In this document: positions 17,461 through 26,894 of the stretch, in pieces
How positions within the stretch are numbered: position 1 is the stretch's first letter
Layout of the letters: each line of letters starts with the position of its first letter
Source: Pseudomonadota bacterium
GTDB taxonomy: Bacteria; Pseudomonadota; Alphaproteobacteria; Reyranellales; Reyranellaceae
Assembly: GCA_018240745.1 (NCBI GenBank)
Contig: JAFEFF010000174.1
Span: 1 to 64,000 of the forward strand
Length of the DNA: 64,000 nt
Reading direction: 5' to 3'
Program-made: the position numbers and the translations under genes
The notes under the pieces: generated by a model
Databases searched by the model: none
Told to the model about the DNA's origin: nothing
The model's input: only the letters and a program-made list of their open reading frames with translations

Positions 17461-17913
17461 CTACGCCTTCGCGGCGGCATGGATCGCCTCGCGCACCTGC
17501 TGATAGGTGCCGCAGCGGCAGATGTTTGTCATGGCCGCGTCGATGTCGGCGTCGGTCGGATTGGGCTTGGCCGCGAGCAGTGCGGTGGCCGCCATGATCA
17601 TGCCGCTCTGGCAGTAGCCGCACTGGGGCACGTCGTTGTCGAGCCACGCCTGCTGGATCCTGTTCAGCTTGCCATCCTGGGCGAGCCCCTCGATGGTGAC
17701 GATCTTCTTGCCGCTTGCGACAGCACTCAGCGGCACCTGGCAGGAGCGCGTCGCCACGCCGTCGATGTGCACGGTGCAGGCGCCGCACTGGGCGATACCG
17801 CAGCCGTACTTGGTGCCGGTCAGGCCGAGCGTGTCGCGCAACACCCAGAGCAATGGCGTGCGCGGATCGGCGTTCGCCTGCAGTGACTTTCCGTTGACGT
17901 TGAGGACGGCCAT
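17461..17913 (-). CDS. 2Fe-2S subunit of molybdenum hydroxylase (IorA-like)
   Basis: A 150-residue protein with two [2Fe-2S] domains: plant-ferredoxin-like [17 protein letters not shown] near residues 37-53 and the all-helical domain [11 protein letters not shown] and [14 protein letters not shown]. It has no signal peptide and is presumably exported with the Tat-bearing large subunit. It starts the seven-gene minus-strand operon (IorA-IorB-Fcc-SoxX-SoxY-like-SoxZ-SoxA). The 153 bp before the divergent hyuA-type gene must contain its promoter. Confidence 0.92.
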   Translation of the reverse strand: MAVLNVNGKSLQANADPRTPLLWVLRDTLGLTGTKYGCGIAQCGACTVHIDGVATRSCQVPLSAVASGKKIVTIEGLAQDGKLNRIQQAWLDNDVPQCGYCQSGMIMAATALLAAKPNPTDADIDAAMTNICRCGTYQQVREAIHAAAKA

Positions 17914-18066
17914 GGCAGCTCTCCTTGCGGGTCGGAGCGTTGTTCCGATTGAGGAAAACCCTATCTCGACCGTCGCAAGGCCACGCCTCACAGCCGCGTG
18001 AAACGCTCGCTGGACATTGCAAGGCTGCGATGCGACAGGAGTCGATCTGTGAGAAAAGCGTAAGAA

Positions 18067-20151
18067 ATGGCCAGTTCTACAGGTGATGTGCGCGTCGGTG
18101 TCGATATCGGCGGCACCTTCACCGACATTGCCGTCCAGATCGGCAGTCGCTCTGTAACGACAAAGGTCCTGACGACGCCGCGCGCGCCCGAGCAGGCGGT
18201 GCTGCAGGGGATTGCACAGGCGCTGGCCGAAGCGGGCGTGACACCGGCGGAGGTCGACCTGGTGATCCATGGCACCACGCTCGCCACCAACGCGCTGATC
18301 GAGCGCAAGGGCGCCCGCACCGCCTTCATCGGCACCGAGGGCCATCGCGACACACTCGAGCTCGGCTACGAGGATCGCTTCTCCGAGTATGATGTGTTCA
18401 TCGAGAAGCCGGCGCCGCTCATTCCGCGCGACCTGCGCTTCACGGTGCCCGAACGCATGAGTGCCAAGGGCCAGGTCTTGCGCCGGCTCGACGAGGTGGC
18501 GGTCGCCGCGCTGGTGCCGGAGCTGCAGGAACAGAAGATCGCGAGCCTCGCGATCGGCCTGCTTCATGCCTACGCCAACCCCGATCACGAGCGGCGGGTG
18601 CGTGACATCCTCGCCAAGCACCTGCCCGCGGTCTCGATCAGCCTGTCGAGCGAAGTCTGCGCCGAGGTGCGCGAGTACGACCGTTTCTCGACGACCGCCT
18701 GCAACGCCTACGTCCAGCCGTTGATGGCGGGCTACCTCGAGCGGCTGTCGCGCCAGCTCAAGGCGACCGGTCTTGCCTGCCCGCTCTACCTGATGCTGTC
18801 GGGCGGCGGCCTGGCGACGCTCGACACGGCGATGCGCTTTCCAATCCGGCTGGTCGAGTCGGGGCCGGCGGGCGGCGCCATCCTCGCCGCCGGTATCGCC
18901 CGCGAAAGCGGCCTGCCGCGCGTGCTGTCGTTCGACATGGGCGGCACGACCGCGAAGATCTGCCTGATCGACGACTTCCGCCCGCAAGCCTCGCGCAGCT
19001 TCGAGATCGGCCGCATCTATCGCTTCCTCAAGGGCAGCGGCCTGCCGGTGCGCATCCCGGTCATCGAAATGGTCGAGATCGGCGCGGGCGGCGGTTCGAT
19101 CGCCTCGGTCGACCGGCTCAAGCGCCTGAAGGTCGGACCGGAGAGCGCGGGCGCCGAGCCGGGCCCGGCGAGCTACGGCCGCGGCGGCGCGGCGCCGACG
19201 GTGACCGACGCCGACCTCGTGCTGGGCCGCATCGACTCCAGGCGCTTCGCCGGCGGCAGCCTCGCGCTCGACACGACCGCCGCGCAGGCCGCGCTCGAGC
19301 GCGATGTCGGCACGCGGCTTGGCCTCAGCGCCGTCCACTCCGCCTACGGCGTGAGCGAAATGGTCGGCGAAAACATGGCCAACGCCGCTCGCGTGCATGC
19401 AATCGAGCGCGGCAAGGTGTTGAGCGACCGCACGCTGGTCGCGTTCGGGGGTGCAGCACCATTGCACGCCGCGCGATTGGCCGAGAAGCTCGGTATGGAT
19501 CGCATCGTCATCCCGACCAGCGCCGGCGTCGGATCGGCGGTCGGTTTCCTGCGCGCGCCGGTCGCCTACGAGGTCGTGCGCAGCCGCTTCTTCCGCCTCG
19601 GCACCTTCGACGCCGGTACTGTCAACGCCATGCTGCGCGAGATGGCGGGCGAAGCGCGCCAGATCGTGGCGACGGGCGCGCCGGGTGCCGCGATCGAGGA
19701 GCATCGCCATGTCGAGATGCGCTACATCGGCCAGGGCCACGAGATCGCGGTCGACTTGCCGCTGCGCGACCTGACCGACGGCGATGCGGCGCTGCTGCGC
19801 GAGCTGTTCGAGGCGCGTTATGCCGAGATCTTCGGCCGCGCCGTCCCGGGCGTCGAGGTCGAGATCCTCGCCTGGTCGATCACCATGAGCGCCTCGGTCG
19901 GCGGCACGGCCGGTGATCCGCCGGTGCCGCGCGAGTCGCGGCCGTCGCCGAGCCAGCAGCGCCGGCTGTTCGACGGGCTACTGGGCGAATACAAGGACGT
20001 GCCGGTATATTGGCGCGACGATCTCGCGCCGGGCAGCCGGATCGACGGACCGGCGATCATCGCCGAGGCACAGACCGCGACCGTCGTATCGGCCGTGTTC
20101 GATGCCCGAATCGATCGCTTCGGTCACATCGTGTTGGAGCGACGCTCATGA
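18067..20151 (+). CDS. Hydantoinase/oxoprolinase subunit A (HyuA-type)
   Basis: A 694-residue ATP-grasping hydantoinase A/acetophenone carboxylase-type protein. The N-terminal [17 protein letters not shown] and the internal [16 protein letters not shown] are the two phosphate-binding loops of the actin-like ATPase fold; GGGSIASVD and [22 protein letters not shown] (split as ERGKVLSD and FGGAAPLHA) are conserved family motifs. With HyuB it hydrolyses cyclic amides (5-oxoproline, N-methylhydantoin) or carboxylates ketones using ATP. Stop overlaps the next start (ATGA). Confidence 0.92.
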   Translation: MASSTGDVRVGVDIGGTFTDIAVQIGSRSVTTKVLTTPRAPEQAVLQGIAQALAEAGVTPAEVDLVIHGTTLATNALIERKGARTAFIGTEGHRDTLELGYEDRFSEYDVFIEKPAPLIPRDLRFTVPERMSAKGQVLRRLDEVAVAALVPELQEQKIASLAIGLLHAYANPDHERRVRDILAKHLPAVSISLSSEVCAEVREYDRFSTTACNAYVQPLMAGYLERLSRQLKATGLACPLYLMLSGGGLATLDTAMRFPIRLVESGPAGGAILAAGIARESGLPRVLSFDMGGTTAKICLIDDFRPQASRSFEIGRIYRFLKGSGLPVRIPVIEMVEIGAGGGSIASVDRLKRLKVGPESAGAEPGPASYGRGGAAPTVTDADLVLGRIDSRRFAGGSLALDTTAAQAALERDVGTRLGLSAVHSAYGVSEMVGENMANAARVHAIERGKVLSDRTLVAFGGAAPLHAARLAEKLGMDRIVIPTSAGVGSAVGFLRAPVAYEVVRSRFFRLGTFDAGTVNAMLREMAGEARQIVATGAPGAAIEEHRHVEMRYIGQGHEIAVDLPLRDLTDGDAALLRELFEARYAEIFGRAVPGVEVEILAWSITMSASVGGTAGDPPVPRESRPSPSQQRRLFDGLLGEYKDVPVYWRDDLAPGSRIDGPAIIAEAQTATVVSAVFDARIDRFGHIVLERRS

Positions 20152-21887
20152 CTCGCAACGACCCTCGTAACGATCCTACCGCCGCCATCCACATGCAGAT
20201 CATGTGGAACCGCCTCATCGCCGTGGTCGAGGAGCAGGCGCAGACCCTGATCCATACCGCCTTCTCGACCGCGGTGCGCGAGGCGGGCGACCTGTCGGCC
20301 GGCGTGTTCGATCCGGCCGGCCGCATGATCGCGCAGGCCGTCACCGGCACGCCGGGCCACGTCAACTCGATGGCCCTGTCGGTCGGCCATTTCCTCGAGC
20401 GCTACCCGGCGCACACCATGAAGCCGGGCGACGTTTATCTCACCAACGATCCCTGGCTCAGCACCGGCCACCTCTACGACTTCACCGTCGTCACGCCCGC
20501 CTTCAAGAACGACCGGCTGGTGGCACTGTTCGCCTCGACCGCGCACGTGGTCGATATCGGCGGCATCGGCTTCGGCGCCGACGGCCGCAGCGTGTTCGAG
20601 GAAGGCCTGTGCATCCCGATCATGCCGCTCGCCGAGGCGGGCAAGCTCAACCCGCACCTGTTCGCGATCGTCGAGGCCAACGTGCGCGAGCCGACGCAGG
20701 TCAAAGGCGACCTCCACTCGCTGGCCGCGTGCAACGAAACCGGCTGCCGCCGCCTGGTCGAGATGATGGACGAGTTCGCGCTCGAGACGCTCGACGAGAT
20801 CGCCCGGTTCGTGATCGGCAACTCGCGCGAAGCGATGCTGAGCGAAATCAGCAACCTGCCAAAGGGCACCTGGCATCACAGCATGACGGTCGACGGCTTC
20901 GAAGCACCGATCGAGCTCAAGGCCGCGCTCACCGTCTCCGACACAGGCATCCATGTCGATTACGCCGGCACCTCGGCGCACTCGGGCTACGGCATCAACG
21001 TGCCGTTCTGCTATACCGACGCCTACACCGCGTTCGGCGTGCGCTGCATCGTCGGTCCGGCGATCCTCAACAACGCGGGCTCGCTCGCGACCGTGACGGT
21101 CAGCGCACCGGAAGGCTCGATCCTGCACGCGCCGCGGCCGAGCGCCGTCACCGCGCGCCACGCAGTCGGCCAGATGCTGCCCGATTTGATGTTCGGCTGC
21201 CTGCACCAGGCGATGGGCGGCGGCACGCCGGCCGAGGGCGCGGCCAGCCTGTGGGGCATGCCGCTGTTCGGCGGCCCCGGCATCGTGCCCGGCACGCAGC
21301 ACCGCCGCGACCTCAGCCGCTTCACCGTGATGGGCATCATGGCCGGCGGCACCGGTGCGCGGCCGAAACAGGACGGCATGTCGGCGACGGCCTTCCCCAG
21401 CCGCGTGCGCTGCATCCCGATCGAGATCACCGAGACCATCTCCCCGGTCGTGGTGTGGTGCAAGGAGCTGCGCGCCAACTCGGGCGGCGCCGGCCGCCAG
21501 CGCGGCGGGCTCGGCCAGATCCTCGAGATCGGACTCACCGAGGACGCGCCCTTCGTCATGTCGGCCGGCACAATGGACCGTGTGCTTTTCCCGGCACGCG
21601 GCCGCGACGGCGGCAAGGCGGGCGCGGCCGGCAGGTTCGGCCTGACCTCCGGCAAGCGCTTCGAGGGCAAGCAGAAGCACACCGTCCCGGCGGGTGAGCG
21701 CCTGCTGCTCGAGCTGCCGGGTGGCGGTGGCTATGGCGATCCGCTGCAGCGCGAGCCGTCTCGTGTGGCGGACGACGTGCGGCTCGGCCTTGTCTCCTCC
21801 GATGTCGCACGGCACGAGTACGGTGTCGTCGTCGACGCCAAGGGCACGATCGACCGGACCGCAACCGAGATCCTGCGGCACGATTAG
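20148..21887 (+). CDS. Hydantoinase/oxoprolinase subunit B (HyuB-type)
   Basis: A 579-residue HyuB protein. Recognisable segments are HTAFSTAVREAGDLSAGVF, PGDVYLTNDPWLSTGHLYD, GGCGTPAEG-type loop GGGTPAEGAASLWG and the C-terminal LLLELPGGGGYGDPLQREP. It forms the complex with HyuA; start and stop overlap by 4 nt, so 1:1 synthesis is expected. The following gene is a biotin carboxylase fusion, so the three may act on one acyl or cyclic amide substrate, but this is inference. Confidence 0.92.
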   Translation: MTRNDPRNDPTAAIHMQIMWNRLIAVVEEQAQTLIHTAFSTAVREAGDLSAGVFDPAGRMIAQAVTGTPGHVNSMALSVGHFLERYPAHTMKPGDVYLTNDPWLSTGHLYDFTVVTPAFKNDRLVALFASTAHVVDIGGIGFGADGRSVFEEGLCIPIMPLAEAGKLNPHLFAIVEANVREPTQVKGDLHSLAACNETGCRRLVEMMDEFALETLDEIARFVIGNSREAMLSEISNLPKGTWHHSMTVDGFEAPIELKAALTVSDTGIHVDYAGTSAHSGYGINVPFCYTDAYTAFGVRCIVGPAILNNAGSLATVTVSAPEGSILHAPRPSAVTARHAVGQMLPDLMFGCLHQAMGGGTPAEGAASLWGMPLFGGPGIVPGTQHRRDLSRFTVMGIMAGGTGARPKQDGMSATAFPSRVRCIPIEITETISPVVVWCKELRANSGGAGRQRGGLGQILEIGLTEDAPFVMSAGTMDRVLFPARGRDGGKAGAAGRFGLTSGKRFEGKQKHTVPAGERLLLELPGGGGYGDPLQREPSRVADDVRLGLVSSDVARHEYGVVVDAKGTIDRTATEILRHD

Positions 21888-21997
21888 CGTAGCGCGGAGA
21901 GCGCGCCGCTCTGGCCCTCTGTCGTCCTGACGACAGAGAATAGCCCGTCCCGCATCCCGTCAGCGTGATGTACTGTTTGGGCAAGCAAACTGGGAAA

Positions 21998-24900
21998 ATG
22001 CCGATGTTCAAGCGCGTGCTGATCGCCAACCGCGGCGAGATCGCCATCCGCATCGCCCGGGCGGCGGCGTCGCTCGGGGTCGAATCGGTCGCCGTGTTCA
22101 CGCCGGCGGACGCGCAGTCGCTGCACACGCGGATGGCGGGCAAGGCGCGTGAGATCGGCAAGAACGGCGCCGATCCGCTGCGCGCCTATCTCGACATCGA
22201 GACCATCATCGCCGCGGCCAAGGAAAGCGGCGCCGACTGCGTCCATCCCGGCTACGGCTTCCTTTCGGAGAACGCCAACTTCGCCGAGCAGTGCCGCGCC
22301 GAAGGCTTGCGCTTCATCGGCCCCTCACCCGCCGCGCTCGCGCTGTTCGGCGACAAGGTCGAGGCCCGCGCCTTCGTGCAGACGCAAGGGATTCCCGTCG
22401 TCCCCGGCGCGCCGGGCGCGCTCGCCTCGAGTGCCGAGGCCAGGGCGATGGCTCGATCGATCGGCTATCCCGTGATGCTGAAGGCGTCCGCCGGCGGCGG
22501 CGGGCGCGGCATGCGCATCGTGACGGAGCCTGCGGAGATGGACGAGGCGTTCGCGCGCTGCCAGGGGGAAGCCCAGGCCGCCTTCGGCGACAGCGCCGTC
22601 TTCCTCGAGAAGATCGTGCCGCAGCCGCGCCACATCGAGGTCCAGATCCTGGGCGACGGCCGTGGCAACGTCGTCCATCTGTTCGAACGCGACTGCTCGG
22701 TGCAGCAGCGCCACCAGAAGGTGGTCGAGGTGGCGCCCGCGCCCGGCCTCGACGCCGCATTGCGCCAGCGCATCCTGGCGGATGCAGTGACTGTGGCGCG
22801 CGCCGCCGGCTACGAGAACGCCGGGACGGTCGAGTTCCTGGTCGATCCCGAGAATGGCCGGCACTTCTTCATCGAGTGCAATCCGCGCATCCAGGTCGAG
22901 CACACGATCACCGAGCAGATCCTGGGATTGGACCTCGTCGAAGCGCAATTCCGAATCACCTCGGGCGAGTCCCTCGCGGCGATCGGCCTCGCCGACCAGA
23001 AGGCCGTCGGACAGCCGCGCGGGTTCGCGATCCAAGCGCGGGTCGTGGCCCAAGGCGCCGGCACGCTCACCGCCTATCGCGAACCGTCCGGTCCGGGCGT
23101 GCGGGTCGATGCCTGCGGCTATCTAGGGCTGGCGCCGCCGCCGCAGTTCGATCCCCTGCTGGCGAAGGTGATCTGCCAGTCGGGCTCGCCGGGCACTTTC
23201 GAATCGGCGATCGACCGCACCGAGCGCGCGCTGGCGGAGTTCCACATCGCCGGTGTGCCGGCCAACCTCGAGCAGTTGCGCGCCATCCTGGCCCATCCCG
23301 AGTTCCGGCGCGGGAATGCCCGCACGACCTTGCTCTCGGGGACGATCGAGCCCGCGAAAGGCGAGCAGGCGACTCTCGAATTCCTCGACCAGCAGGCCGG
23401 TGCGCTGGGTCGGGGGCGCGGGGCAGGCAGCGTGTCGGCCCCTGTCCGGCCGCTGCCGGTGCCGCCTGGCCATCATGCGGTCGAGAGTCCGCATGCCGGC
23501 ATTGTCGTCGAGGTCAAGGTCCACGCCAACGACACGGTGAAGGCCGGCCAGACGCTGTTCGTCGTCTCGGCGATGAAGATGGAAAGCTCGATCGGCGCAC
23601 CCTGCGCGGGCGTCATCGAGAGCGTGGCGCCGATTGCGGCCGGCAATTCGGTGGACGGCGGGCAGATCCTCGCCGTCATCAAGCCGTCCGCGACGGCTCA
23701 GGCGGCGCCGGTCGTGCCGCGCGACGAGAGCTGGACCCCCATGCTCGAGAAGGTCGCGGCGCTGCAGGCGGTCGCGCAGGCGCGACTCGCTCCTGGGTCG
23801 CGCGAGCCCGGCGTGGTACGCCAGCGCAACCGCAACAAGCTCACCTGCCGCGAACGCATCGACCTGCTGCTCGACCGCGGCAGCTTCCGCGAGATCGGCA
23901 GCCTGGCCGGCTTCGCGAGCTTCGACGATGCCGGCGAGATCGCCGCCTTCACGCCGGCCAGCCATGTCGGCGGCCAGGGCCGCATCGACGGCCGTCCCTG
24001 CGTCGTCTGCGCCGACGACTTCACCTCGCGCGGGGGCCATGCCGACGGCGCGATCGGCCAGAAGTCGCGCTATCTCGACCGGCTGTCGATCGAGATCAGG
24101 ACGCCCTCGATCCGCCTGCTCGACGGCTCGTCGGGCGGCGGCAGCGTCGCCACCATGGTGCCCAGGCAGGGCGCCGGCACGGAGGCGTCGGCGAAGGAAA
24201 GCACCGGCGCCATCAAGGTGGGCCAGCCGCGGGTGGTGGGCGGCGGCGGATCGTTCCTGCCGGGCCACCTCGGCAGCTCCACCTACGCCGATCAGCTCGC
24301 GACGGTTCCGGTCGTCAATCTGCTGCTGGGCAGCGTCGTCGGCATCGGCGCGGCCAAGGCAGTGCTGGGGCATTTCTCGGTGATGGTGCGCGACATCTCC
24401 CAGCTGTTCGTCGCCGGGCCGCCGGTGGTCAGCCACGCCATGGGCTACGACGTGACCAAGGAGGATCTCGGCGGCTGGCACATCCATTGCCGCAACGGCT
24501 CGGTCGACAATCTTGCCGAGAGCGAGGAGGAGGCGATGGCGCAAACCCGCCGCTTCCTGAGCTACCTGCCGTCGAGCGTCTACGAGGCGCCGCCGGTGCA
24601 GCCGACGGGCGACAGTGCCGATCGCCGCGAGGAGGAGCTGCTCACCCTGGTGCCGCGCAAGCGCACCGCGACCTTCGACGTCCGGCGTGCGATCCGGCTG
24701 ATCGCCGACAAGGACAGCTTCTTCGAGATCGGAGCGATGTGGGGCACCGACCAGGTCACGGGCTTCATCCGCCTGGCCGGCCACCCGGTGGGCGTGATCG
24801 CCTCGGACAGCCGCCATGTGAATGGCGGCGCGCTGACGGCGGACGGCTGCGACAAGCTCAAGCGCCACCTCGACCTGTGCGACCTGTTCCACCTGCCGCT

Positions 24901-25384
24901 GCTCAACCTGGTCGACAATCCCGGCTTCGCGGTCGGCATCGAGCACGAGATCGCCGGCACCATCCGCAAGGGCGGCGAGTGGATGGTGGCGTTCGCCCAG
25001 GTCCAGATTCCGATCTTCACCGTGCTGATGCGCCGGAGCTTCGGCGTCGCCGGCAACAACTACGCCACGCCGCGCGCCGCCGCCTCCGTGCGGGTGGCCT
25101 GGCCGGCCGCCGACGTCGGCGGCATCCCGCCCGAAGGCGGCATCGAGGCAGCCTACAAGCGCCAGCTCGCCGAGGCCGCCGATCCCGCCGCCCTTCGGGC
25201 CGAGATCAACGCCCGCATCGAGAGCGTGCGCGGGCCGGTCGGTCCGCTGAACCGCTTCGAGATCGAGGAGATGATCGATCCGCGCGATACCCGCCGGCTC
25301 GCCTGCGAATGGGTGGCCGACGCCTACCGGATCGTGAGCCAGCCCTCGCGGCTGCAGCCGCGGGCGCTGGGCTTCCGGCCTTAG
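21998..25384 (+). CDS. Single-chain biotin-dependent acyl-CoA carboxylase (LCC-like)
   Basis: About 1128 residues combining all parts of an acyl-CoA carboxylase in one chain: biotin carboxylase (about 1-450, RVLIANRGEIAIRIARAA and the ATP-grasp loop KASAGGGGRGMRIV), biotin carrier (about 490-570, with the biotinylated lysine near 527 in SAMKMESSI), then fused N- and C-carboxyltransferase halves (about 600-1128, RGGHADGAIGQKSRYLDRLS; NLVDNPGFAVGIEHEIAG). This order matches the single-polypeptide long-chain acyl-CoA carboxylases described structurally. Usual acetyl- or propionyl-CoA carboxylases are two or more polypeptides. ATG at 21998 was chosen because homology begins there; 21965 and 22004 are alternatives. 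Confidence 0.85.
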   Translation: MPMFKRVLIANRGEIAIRIARAAASLGVESVAVFTPADAQSLHTRMAGKAREIGKNGADPLRAYLDIETIIAAAKESGADCVHPGYGFLSENANFAEQCRAEGLRFIGPSPAALALFGDKVEARAFVQTQGIPVVPGAPGALASSAEARAMARSIGYPVMLKASAGGGGRGMRIVTEPAEMDEAFARCQGEAQAAFGDSAVFLEKIVPQPRHIEVQILGDGRGNVVHLFERDCSVQQRHQKVVEVAPAPGLDAALRQRILADAVTVARAAGYENAGTVEFLVDPENGRHFFIECNPRIQVEHTITEQILGLDLVEAQFRITSGESLAAIGLADQKAVGQPRGFAIQARVVAQGAGTLTAYREPSGPGVRVDACGYLGLAPPPQFDPLLAKVICQSGSPGTFESAIDRTERALAEFHIAGVPANLEQLRAILAHPEFRRGNARTTLLSGTIEPAKGEQATLEFLDQQAGALGRGRGAGSVSAPVRPLPVPPGHHAVESPHAGIVVEVKVHANDTVKAGQTLFVVSAMKMESSIGAPCAGVIESVAPIAAGNSVDGGQILAVIKPSATAQAAPVVPRDESWTPMLEKVAALQAVAQARLAPGSREPGVVRQRNRNKLTCRERIDLLLDRGSFREIGSLAGFASFDDAGEIAAFTPASHVGGQGRIDGRPCVVCADDFTSRGGHADGAIGQKSRYLDRLSIEIRTPSIRLLDGSSGGGSVATMVPRQGAGTEASAKESTGAIKVGQPRVVGGGGSFLPGHLGSSTYADQLATVPVVNLLLGSVVGIGAAKAVLGHFSVMVRDISQLFVAGPPVVSHAMGYDVTKEDLGGWHIHCRNGSVDNLAESEEEAMAQTRRFLSYLPSSVYEAPPVQPTGDSADRREEELLTLVPRKRTATFDVRRAIRLIADKDSFFEIGAMWGTDQVTGFIRLAGHPVGVIASDSRHVNGGALTADGCDKLKRHLDLCDLFHLPLLNLVDNPGFAVGIEHEIAGTIRKGGEWMVAFAQVQIPIFTVLMRRSFGVAGNNYATPRAAASVRVAWPAADVGGIPPEGGIEAAYKRQLAEAADPAALRAEINARIESVRGPVGPLNRFEIEEMIDPRDTRRLACEWVADAYRIVSQPSRLQPRALGFRP

Positions 25385-25396
25385 GTTGCCTTTCGC

Positions 25397-25534
25397 TGGG
25401 GGCGCGCCACTCCGTGGCGCGTCATACTCTTTCGGACCGCGGACCTCCAGGTCCGCTCATGATCATGATGCGGACCTGGAGGTCCGCGGTCCGATGAGCA
25501 TGACATGACGCGTCACGGAGTGACGCGCCCCCGG
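25397..25534. repeat. Nested palindromic element, about 138 bp
   Basis: Outer arms GGGGGCGCGCCACTCCGTG and CACGGAGTGACGCGCCCCC, inner arms CGGACCGCGGACCTCCAGG and CCTGGAGGTCCGCGGTCCG, with a short ATCATGAT centre. It lies between the carboxylase and the convergent dipeptidase genes and contains no reading frame of note. The compound structure suggests a non-autonomous mobile repeat or a strong bidirectional hairpin. Confidence 0.75.
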
Positions 25535-25544
25535 CACAAGAGCT

Positions 25545-26882
25545 CTACGCCACGCACGCCTCGAAGACGCGGCGGTAGTTGCCGCCGAGCAGCCTGGAGA
25601 TCTCGTCCGGCTTGAAGCGCGACGACAGCGCGGCCGCAAGTTGCGGCAGGTCGACGTAGCTCGGCAGCGAGCTCGGGCCCAGCAGGCCGAGCTGGTCCGT
25701 GCCGATGCCGACATGATCGACGCCGATGACGTCGACCATGCGGGCGATGCCGCTGGCATAGGAGTTCACGTGCGCCACGTCGGCGACCGGCCAGATGCCG
25801 ACGACGCCGCCGGTCGAGGCCACGGCGCGGGCATGGTCGGAAGTGATCAGCCGCGTCCACGGCTTGGGCCGATCACTCAGCGCGGTATGCGACAGCAGCA
25901 GGGGCTTGGCGGCGGTGGTGACGGCGCGCTTCACAAGCTCGAACGTGCCGTGTGCCACGTCGACCACGATGCCGAGCGCGTTGCAGCGGCGAATCACCTC
26001 GGCGCCGAAATCGGTCAGGCCGCTGCGCACCGAAGGCTCGGTCTGGATGTCGCCCAGCTCGTTGGGGTGATAGTGCACGAGCTGCAGCTGCCGCAGATGC
26101 CAGCGCTGGTAGGCCTCGTCGACGCGCTCGATGTTGCCTTCGAGCCAGTCGGCGCCTTCGGAGGTCACGATCACCGACGGCTGGCTCGCGCGTGCCTCGC
26201 GCAGGTCGGCCGCCGTCCTGACGATCGGCATCGATTGGGTACGCGCCAGCTCATGAACCTTGGCGAACTGGACCTTGCTGAAATCGTAGAGCTCGCCGGG
26301 CTTGGGTTCGCGGACGGGCCGCAGGCGACCGCTCGACACCTGGACGATCGGCGAGTCGGCGACGATGCACAGGCACGCCACGGACAGGCCGCCCTTCTTC
26401 ATCGGGGTGGCGATATCCAGCAGGCCCTCGCGCCCCCAGCTCGCACGGATCAGGTTGCCGGCGTGGCTGTGCGTATCGACGGCAGTGCCGTCGGTCGCCT
26501 GGGCCATCGCCGTCGCGGGCAGGCAGAACAGCGGACTCGCGGCCAGCACGGAACGGCGCGAGAGCCCCGGCGCCAGATCGGCACCGAGAATCCGGTAGCG
26601 CCATCCTGCAGGGTCGGCGTCGACGTGCAGCGTGCCGGTTACCCGGACGGCGCCGGTGCCGAGCTTCAAGGGCCGCTCGGCGACGATCTCGACGACCGCC
26701 AGCGGATTGTTCGGCACGCAGCCCTGGCAACAGCCGGGCTCGGCCATCATCAGGAAACGATCGGCCGTCGGCGTCGGCAGGATAGTGACCGGAAAGCCCG
26801 TCAGCTCGACGGTCTTGCCGTGCGCCATGTCGGCGCGCGGTTTTCCAAGATCGCGCCAGCTCAGGCGCCCATTCAGGCGCAT
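25545..26882 (-). CDS. M19 membrane dipeptidase fused to an N-terminal Cys-rich domain with an internal Tat signal
   Basis: 445 residues in two parts. Residues 1-105 form a separate beta-rich domain with ELTGFPVTILP and a Cys cluster GCCQGCVPNNP, loosely reminiscent of DUF3299. At about 110-130 a textbook Tat signal follows (LSRRSVLAASPLFCLPATA), then a renal-dipeptidase domain: VDTHSHAGN metal ligands, SVIVTSEGADWLEGN, VDVAHGTFELV, LLSHTALSD and VGIGTDQLGL. M19 enzymes cleave dipeptides with two zinc ions. No start codon lies between the two parts, so they are translated together from the ATG at 26882 (GGGGGAG upstream). It follows the selenoprotein candidate by 12 nt. Confidence 0.82.
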   Translation of the reverse strand: MRLNGRLSWRDLGKPRADMAHGKTVELTGFPVTILPTPTADRFLMMAEPGCCQGCVPNNPLAVVEIVAERPLKLGTGAVRVTGTLHVDADPAGWRYRILGADLAPGLSRRSVLAASPLFCLPATAMAQATDGTAVDTHSHAGNLIRASWGREGLLDIATPMKKGGLSVACLCIVADSPIVQVSSGRLRPVREPKPGELYDFSKVQFAKVHELARTQSMPIVRTAADLREARASQPSVIVTSEGADWLEGNIERVDEAYQRWHLRQLQLVHYHPNELGDIQTEPSVRSGLTDFGAEVIRRCNALGIVVDVAHGTFELVKRAVTTAAKPLLLSHTALSDRPKPWTRLITSDHARAVASTGGVVGIWPVADVAHVNSYASGIARMVDVIGVDHVGIGTDQLGLLGPSSLPSYVDLPQLAAALSSRFKPDEISRLLGGNYRRVFEACVA

Positions 26883-26894
26883 ATGGGGCTCCCC

